Of a stretch of DNA of 11,691 nucleotides, positions 6,780-11,691 are shown in pieces. The notes under the pieces were generated by a model that searched no databases, had not been told where the DNA came from, and was given only the letters and a program-made list of their open reading frames with translations. The stretch comes from Porphyromonadaceae bacterium UBA7176. Its GTDB lineage: Bacteria > Bacteroidota > Bacteroidia > Bacteroidales > Muribaculaceae. Every line of letters starts with the position of its first letter. Position 1 is the first letter of the stretch. The DNA lies in contig DKVO01000024.1 in assembly GCA_002491245.1 (NCBI GenBank), forward strand, positions 1 to 11,691, given 5' to 3'. A program made the position numbers and the translations under genes.

Positions 6780-7565
6780 TTAGTTGTATGCTTTCATTCT
6801 CATCATCATTTCGTCGAAATCGACCTGATGGGCATCGAATTCAGGTCCGTCGACACATACGAAACGAGTCTTGCCACCGACTTTCACTCGGCACGCTCCG
6901 CACATTCCAGTGCCATCGACCATGATGGTGTTGAGAGATACCATTGTCGGTATATTGTATTTTTTCGTCAGCAGGGCAACGAACTTCATCATTATTGCCG
7001 GACCTATGGCCACGACTTCTGCAACGTTTTCTCGTTGGATCACTTCTTCAACTCCGGCAGTGACAAGGCCTTGCCTTCCTGCCGAACCGTCATCGGTCAT
7101 AATTATCACTTCATCGGAATATTCCCTCACCTGATCCTCAAGTATTATCAGGTCTTTGTTTCGAGCAGCCAACACACTAATCACACGGTTGCCAGCTTCT
7201 TTCATTGCTTTTATGATCGGTAGAAGGGGTGCGACTCCGACTCCACCTCCACAACAAACGACAGTCCCGTTGTGCAAGCAGATATCGGTGGCACGGCCGA
7301 GAGGTCCCACAAGATCAGTGAGAGTGTCTCCAACGCCGAGCGCGCATATTTTACGAGTCGAAACTCCGACAGCTTGCACGACAAGCGTTACAGTACCTTT
7401 CGAGGCATCGGCGTCGGCTATAGTAAGCGGTATGCGTTCGCCCCCTTCACCACATCGTACAATCACGAAGTGGCCTGCTTTACGTGCCCGGGCGACTTCA
7501 GGAGCCTCGACGACGAGTTTAACGACATTTTCAGAGAAATATTCTTTTTCGATAATTCGGTTCAT
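6780..7565 (-). CDS. nfnA: NfnA: FAD/[2Fe-2S] subunit of NADH-dependent ferredoxin:NADP+ oxidoreductase
   Basis: This is the small flavin subunit of the Nfn transhydrogenase, a relative of PyrK and of sulfide dehydrogenase beta. It exchanges electrons with NAD(H). Residues 1-95 form the FAD-binding beta barrel, with RIPLTIAD at 44-51 as the flavin-contact motif. Residues 100-200 form the NAD domain, beginning CCGGGVGVAPLLP at 104-116. The C-terminal cluster region is IMVDGTGMCGACRVKVGG, with C222, C225 and C237 and nearby Asp217. Three Cys plus a non-Cys ligand is known for the NfnA [2Fe-2S] cluster. At 261 residues it is slightly shorter than the roughly 280 usual. It begins 9 bases after the TPR gene stop and is followed 17 bases later by nfnB. 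PyrK itself is less likely because no pyrD is adjacent and nfnB is. Confidence 0.88.
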   Translation of the reverse strand: MNRIIEKEYFSENVVKLVVEAPEVARARKAGHFVIVRCGEGGERIPLTIADADASKGTVTLVVQAVGVSTRKICALGVGDTLTDLVGPLGRATDICLHNGTVVCCGGGVGVAPLLPIIKAMKEAGNRVISVLAARNKDLIILEDQVREYSDEVIIMTDDGSAGRQGLVTAGVEEVIQRENVAEVVAIGPAIMMKFVALLTKKYNIPTMVSLNTIMVDGTGMCGACRVKVGGKTRFVCVDGPEFDAHQVDFDEMMMRMKAYN

Positions 7566-7574
7566 ATCAGTACA

Positions 7575-9590
7575 TTATAGAGAGATACGTTTGATAAGAT
7601 TATAGGCAGGTACTATGCCGAGTTCTCCGGCCTTGCTTAAATCGGAAATACCATCGGTACGCCGGCCATTGCGGAGTGATATGTAACCTCGGTTATAGTA
7701 TGCTTCGCCGAAATCGGGTTTAAGTTTTATAGCATTGGAGTATGCCTCGGTTGCTTTGTCGTAGTCTTCCATTTCAAAGTATATGTTACCGAGATTGAAG
7801 AATGCAACAGGAGTTCGGGGGGACAATTCGAGTACTTTGAGATAGTCCTGAGCTATGTCGTCGAGGTCCTTACGTGCGAGTGCTTGTCGAGCCGGACCCT
7901 GACTTTCTTCATGGCCGAGAATATATTGGCCGTAACGGGCCTGAGCCCTGACTATATATGCCAGGGCGAGGTCGGGAGCGAGGGCTATTGCCCTGTCGGC
8001 GTCCTTGAGTGCGTTTCCGTAGTCGCGGACAGTAATGAAGTCGAGCGCCCTGCCTATATAGTCGACCGGACGTGGAGTATGACTGGCCAGATAGGAATTA
8101 TAGTAGTCGATAGACTGGAAATGGCGTGCGGCTGATGCCTCGTCAATAGTGGGAACGACGTTGGTAACCATAAGCACAAATCTCAACGAACGAGTTGCGT
8201 TGAGGTCGTCGACTTCTCGAATATAGTATGTGTTGTGTTTCAACTCTGAAGGCGAAGTGTAGAATGAAAGCATCATGAGGGGTTCTATCTCGATGTTGAG
8301 ATTGCGGTCCTGAATGCGTCCGCGTATCGCCGAGTTGTTGTACTCCTCGCGGAAGTCTGCGTTATCGCCAACAGTTATGAGAGAAGCAAAACGTCGTCTG
8401 GTCATTTCGTCGCTCATTTCGTCGGGTGTCTTTTCTTCGTCTGCTTCAGGTTGTGGACCGGTGCTGTCTTCGGCCTGCTGAGCTGCTGTCGGAAGAGCTT
8501 TTACAAGTTTTTGTGCATGTTTGTAGTCTGCCTCGGCTTTGGATAACTGGCCAAGCTGCTTGTGTAGATTAGCCAGCATGAAATACGTACTTGGCAATTC
8601 GGGGAACGCTTCTGCCACACGTGTGATATCGTCGATAGCTGCTTTGGTATTGCCTTTGTTTGCATGTATCACGGCACGGTTATATAGCGCACGCATATCG
8701 TCGGGCTCGAGTTCGAGCACTCGGTTGAAATCGTCGAGCGCAAGGTCGTTCGCACTTACTTCCATAAGGAGGATGCCACGGTTGAATAAGGCCGCCATGT
8801 TGTATGGCTCGATTGTGAGAGCGTAGTCGTAGTCGGCCATAGCCCCGTTATAGTCGTCGGTTTTATAGCGCAAAAAAGCTCTGTTGATATATAGGCCGGC
8901 CGCACGTGGCTGGAGCTTGATAGCATAATCGATGTCGGTGAGAGCTTTGTTATAATCGCCCTCTGAATTGATGGCGATGTCAGCCCTCATTATATATGCA
9001 TTAAGAGCATTTTTATTGATTTCGAGAGCCTTGTCGATGTCTTTTAAAGCATTGACGGTATCGGCGAGAGCAAGAGAAGTACGGGCACGACCAAGATAAG
9101 CGTTCTCAAAGCCGGGATAATATCTTAGTATTTCGTCAAATGTAGCCGCTGCCTCAGCGTATTCCTTAAGATCGTTGAGAGCGAGAGCCTTATTGAAGAG
9201 CATCTGCCTGTTGCGCGGCAGTAATTTCAAAGCTTCGGAATAATCGTCTATCGCAAGACGATGACGACCAGTATTTTGACGAGCTACACCACGAACTTCC
9301 CAAGCGTCGGTTAGGAACGGGTTTAGTTCAATCGCTTTGGTGGCATCTTCTTCGGCGCCACGGTAGTCTTCGAGGTTAAGCTTTGCGATTGCTCTGTAGA
9401 AATATGGTTGAGCAAGGTATGGCTTTGATTGGATTGCCTGGTTGAAATATTGGATAGAGAGCATGTAGTCCTCGAAGTAGAGGGCGTTCTGACCTATCTT
9501 CAACACCTGATCGGTGTTTATTTGTGCCTGAGCCTGAGCACAGGTGCCGAGCAATAGTATTGCGAGGAGATATTTAAGCAATTTGCCCAT
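7575..9590 (-). CDS. Exported tetratricopeptide-repeat (TPR) protein
   Basis: A 671-residue protein with a signal peptide at 1-22 (KLLKYLLAILLLGTCAQAQA). Cleavage after AQA is likely; Cys17 after LGT is a poor lipobox but lipidation cannot be excluded. Residues about 24-360 are a continuous array of roughly ten 34-residue TPRs, with repeating W/Y-G-Y-A-P positions such as ALYNRAVIHANKGN and AIELNP. An acidic, low-complexity linker spans about 372-395. A non-TPR segment covers about 396-500, and about three further TPRs fill 505-655. TPR arrays are protein-protein scaffolds, so this probably organises an envelope complex; its partner is unknown. Its ATG follows the lipid kinase stop directly (TAAATG, no spacer), and nfnA starts 9 bases after its end. 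Function beyond scaffolding is not readable. Confidence 0.85.
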   Translation of the reverse strand: MGKLLKYLLAILLLGTCAQAQAQINTDQVLKIGQNALYFEDYMLSIQYFNQAIQSKPYLAQPYFYRAIAKLNLEDYRGAEEDATKAIELNPFLTDAWEVRGVARQNTGRHRLAIDDYSEALKLLPRNRQMLFNKALALNDLKEYAEAAATFDEILRYYPGFENAYLGRARTSLALADTVNALKDIDKALEINKNALNAYIMRADIAINSEGDYNKALTDIDYAIKLQPRAAGLYINRAFLRYKTDDYNGAMADYDYALTIEPYNMAALFNRGILLMEVSANDLALDDFNRVLELEPDDMRALYNRAVIHANKGNTKAAIDDITRVAEAFPELPSTYFMLANLHKQLGQLSKAEADYKHAQKLVKALPTAAQQAEDSTGPQPEADEEKTPDEMSDEMTRRRFASLITVGDNADFREEYNNSAIRGRIQDRNLNIEIEPLMMLSFYTSPSELKHNTYYIREVDDLNATRSLRFVLMVTNVVPTIDEASAARHFQSIDYYNSYLASHTPRPVDYIGRALDFITVRDYGNALKDADRAIALAPDLALAYIVRAQARYGQYILGHEESQGPARQALARKDLDDIAQDYLKVLELSPRTPVAFFNLGNIYFEMEDYDKATEAYSNAIKLKPDFGEAYYNRGYISLRNGRRTDGISDLSKAGELGIVPAYNLIKRISL

Positions 9591-10568
9591 TTATTTTGCA
9601 TTTGGTAAAAGATGACGCACCGACAACAATATGTCTCTGAAAAAGAGTACTGTCGGTGTGACGAAAGGTATGAAACGGGTTGATTTAGTGGGGGCAAATA
9701 CTTTTAGTTTGCCCGGGTGACATTTAATATCAATCAGCGGAGGCATTTCTATAGCATCCCCATCGATATGGGCAGCACCGGAGTCGGTACGTCGTATTAC
9801 AGCTGAAGTTGTACGTATAGTGTCGACAAGTGCATTCTTGCCGATGAAGCCGGTGAGCATGTCGACGCCGACAAATGCTTGGGTGATTGCATTGCCGGCA
9901 TGAACGATTGTAATATCGAGCTCTCCGTCGGAAACAGAAGCGTATGGAGCAACGAAAGTGTTGTTGCCGTATTGGGATGCATTGCACACGACAATCAGGA
10001 AAGCCCTGTCGGTAATTTTCTGACCGTTAGCTTCGATGGTGTATTCTTCGGGAGAGAATTTCATGTACTCGTTTATGGTGTTCTTGAGGTACATGAGTAT
10101 TCCTCTCCGCTTTTGTCTGGCACAACGTTCACTTACAGCAGCATCGAAACCGACACCGAAAGTACAAAAAAATGGTTTGTCGTTTGCTGTGCCATAATCA
10201 GCATCGATTATGTTGCCTTTGGCCATTACTCTGATTGCACTGTCGATGTCTACAGGTATACCCAGATGACGAGCAAGACCATTTCCCGAACCGGTCGGGA
10301 TAATAGCTAAGGCGGTTGATGTTCCGACCAAGCCAGATGCAGTTTCGTTGACCGTTCCGTCGCCACCGACGGCAATCACTGTGTCGTAACCGTCGTCGGC
10401 GGCCTGTCGGGCCAAGATCTTTGCATGTCCCGGGTAACGGGTTGATTTGATTGTGTAGTCTATCCCCGAACGGTCAAGCCGTTTACATATATGAGGTATA
10501 ATCCGGTGCTTTGACACAGTGCCGGAAGCCGGATTTACAATCATTATGCAACGGCCGGTATTCGCCAT
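9591..10568 (-). CDS. Diacylglycerol kinase family lipid kinase (DagK/YegS/BmrU-like)
   Basis: This is a soluble or membrane-associated kinase that phosphorylates a lipid such as diacylglycerol or a sphingoid base, using ATP. The catalytic domain carries the hallmark GGDGTVNE at 68-75 (nucleotide binding and the conserved Asp70), then IPTGSGNGLARHL at 90-102. The C-terminal lobe has SDGELDIT at 213-220, the structural metal/active-site strand, and HIDGDAIE at 267-274. At 325 residues it is slightly longer than the usual 290-310. The start at 10568 lies 12 bases after the prfB stop; Met9 (MIVNPASG) is a plausible alternative because the family often begins at that strand. Bacteroidota make sphingolipids, so a sphingosine/ceramide-type substrate is conceivable, but the sequence does not decide between lipids. 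Confidence 0.87.
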   Translation of the reverse strand: MANTGRCIMIVNPASGTVSKHRIIPHICKRLDRSGIDYTIKSTRYPGHAKILARQAADDGYDTVIAVGGDGTVNETASGLVGTSTALAIIPTGSGNGLARHLGIPVDIDSAIRVMAKGNIIDADYGTANDKPFFCTFGVGFDAAVSERCARQKRRGILMYLKNTINEYMKFSPEEYTIEANGQKITDRAFLIVVCNASQYGNNTFVAPYASVSDGELDITIVHAGNAITQAFVGVDMLTGFIGKNALVDTIRTTSAVIRRTDSGAAHIDGDAIEMPPLIDIKCHPGKLKVFAPTKSTRFIPFVTPTVLFFRDILLSVRHLLPNAK

Positions 10569-10580
10569 TCTCTTTTGTTT

Positions 10581-11691
10581 TTATTCTTCGCCTTTTTCGG
10601 CAAATTCCATCAGATAAGCTTTAATGAAATCGTCGATATTACCATCCATGACACCTCCGACATCGGATGTCTGCCAGTTCGTACGATGATCTTTCACTCG
10701 TCTGTCGTCAAATACATAACTTCGTATCTGGCTACCCCATTCGATTTTCTTTTTGCCCGCCTCGACTTTGGCTTGTTCGGCCATGCGGTGTTCGAGTTCT
10801 TTGGCATAAAGAATAGAGCGGAGTTGGCGGAGAGCGTTTTCCTTGTTTTTAGGCTGGTCGCGCGTCTCGGTGTTCTCAATCAAAATTTCTTCCTTTTCTC
10901 CAGTATACGGATCGGTAAACTGATAGCGTAAGCGGACGCCGGATTCAACTTTATTTACGTTCTGACCACCAGCACCACCTGAACGGAATGTATCCCAAGA
11001 GAGCAAGGCCGGCTCGACTTTGATCTCGATAGTGTCGTCGACAAGTGGAGTTACGAATACTGAAGCGAATGATGTCATGCGCTTACCTTGTGCGTTGTAA
11101 GGAGATACACGAACAAGTCGGTGCACTCCGTTCTCGCTCTTTAGGAAGCCATATGCAAAATCACCTTCGATGTTGAGTGTACATGATTTGATGCCAGCTT
11201 CGTCACCTTCGAGGAGGTTGGCAACCGATAATTTATAGTTGTGAGCTTCGGCCCAACGCATGTACATACGCATCAGCATCGAGGCCCAATCCTGACTTTC
11301 GGTACCACCGGCGCCGGAGTTAATCTTAAGTACAGCACTCATGATATCTCCTTCTCCGCGGAGCATATTGCGCAACTCAAGTTCCTCAAGTAATTTTATT
11401 GCGTGATCGAATGCTGTATCGACTTCGTCTTCAGTGACCAATTCTTCCTTGAAGAAGTCGAGCGCAAGTTTCACTTCGTCGACGGCACCTTCGAGTTCGG
11501 CATAATCAGCAATCCACTTCTGGAGGTCCTTGATTTTTTTCATTTGTCGTTGCGCGGCTTCAGCATTGTCCCAAAAGCCGTCGGCCATTGTTCGCAACTG
11601 TTCTTCTTCTACGGCAATTTTCTTCCCGTCGATGTCAAAGATACCTCCTCAGCGCAAGCATACGCTCAAAAGTCTCTTTTAATTGTTCCTG
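10581..11691 (-). CDS. prfB: Peptide chain release factor 2 (RF2), 5' end cut, with programmed +1 frameshift
   Basis: RF2 releases finished proteins at UGA and UAA stops in the ribosome. The gene is in two frames: 11691-11638 (18 codons, ending ALRRYL) then, after a +1 slip at CTT TGA C, 11636-10581. Joined, at least 369 residues lie in the window, near the normal RF2 length of about 365-370, so only a few N-terminal codons are missing beyond the edge. The peptidyl-hydrolysis motif GGQ is encoded at 10962-10970 within SGGAGGQNVNKVESGVRLRY. The stop-reading tripeptide, SPF in E. coli, is SPY at 11097-11105 in VHRLVRVSPYNAQG. An apparent TTG start at 11597 in the second frame is not the true start. 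It is the first visible gene of the long minus-strand cluster, 12 bases ahead of the lipid kinase gene. Confidence 0.95.
11634..11649 (-). promoter_or_regulatory. RF2 programmed +1 frameshift site (autoregulatory)
   Basis: On the minus strand the sequence reads AGG AGG TAT CTT TGA C. An internal Shine-Dalgarno element AGGAGG lies three bases before the slippery CTT, followed by an in-frame TGA at 11637-11635. When RF2 is scarce, the ribosome pauses at UGA, slips +1 and continues with GAC (Asp), making full-length RF2. When RF2 is plentiful, termination gives a short peptide. The layout matches the well-studied E. coli site (AGGGGGTATCTTTGAC), differing by one base. Confidence 0.95.

Noticed and set aside
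10581..11597. prfB as a simple 338-codon gene starting at TTG 11597
   Set aside because: The frame continues upstream to the CTTTGAC slip site, and the zero frame beyond it encodes the conserved RF2 N-terminus, so this start is an artefact of the programmed frameshift.
11635..11637. In-frame TGA in prfB as a disabling mutation (pseudogene)
   Set aside because: The TGA sits in the exact conserved recoding context with AGGAGG and CTT; all downstream catalytic motifs are intact.

Overview
The window looks like a chromosomal segment from a Bacteroidota bacterium, probably order Bacteroidales and possibly a gut Muribaculaceae-type lineage. That placement is inferred from protein character, not from a search. 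Three things support it. There is a TTTG / TAnnTTTG (-33/-7) promoter ahead of the esterase gene. Strong Shine-Dalgarno sequences are missing before the start codons I checked. The protein set (SLC45-type MFS sugar carrier, Nfn pair, TPR lipid-kinase neighbourhood) fits the group. I see no insertion sequence, CRISPR array, tRNA, rRNA or prophage gene.

Left part, + strand (1-3700). A sugar-type MFS carrier has an unusual extra domain of about 160 residues in the loop between TM7 and TM8. A UUCG-loop terminator follows, then a Bacteroidota promoter. Next come a secreted alpha/beta-hydrolase of the acetyl-/carbohydrate-esterase type and a membrane-anchored solute-binding (SBP_bac_3) protein with no permease nearby. 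A perfect 16-bp palindrome lies between the hydrolase and the binding protein.

Right part, - strand (11691 down to 3701). Seven genes are packed with gaps of 0-46 bases or small overlaps, so they are likely one transcript: prfB (release factor 2, entering from the right edge and containing the classic programmed +1 frameshift), a diacylglycerol-kinase-family lipid kinase, a large secreted TPR protein, nfnA and nfnB (electron-bifurcating NADH/ferredoxin:NADP transhydrogenase), a zinc/manganese-type binding lipoprotein (ZnuA-like) and its ATPase (ZnuC-like). The membrane permease expected for the metal transporter is absent. The two gene blocks converge at TGATCA, where the stop codons abut with no base between them.

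Nothing here is a clearly new system. The most informative points are the MFS insert, the RF2 recoding site in a lineage that otherwise avoids Shine-Dalgarno sequences, the permease-less metal transporter with its altered ligand site, and the unrelated functions sharing one long transcription unit.
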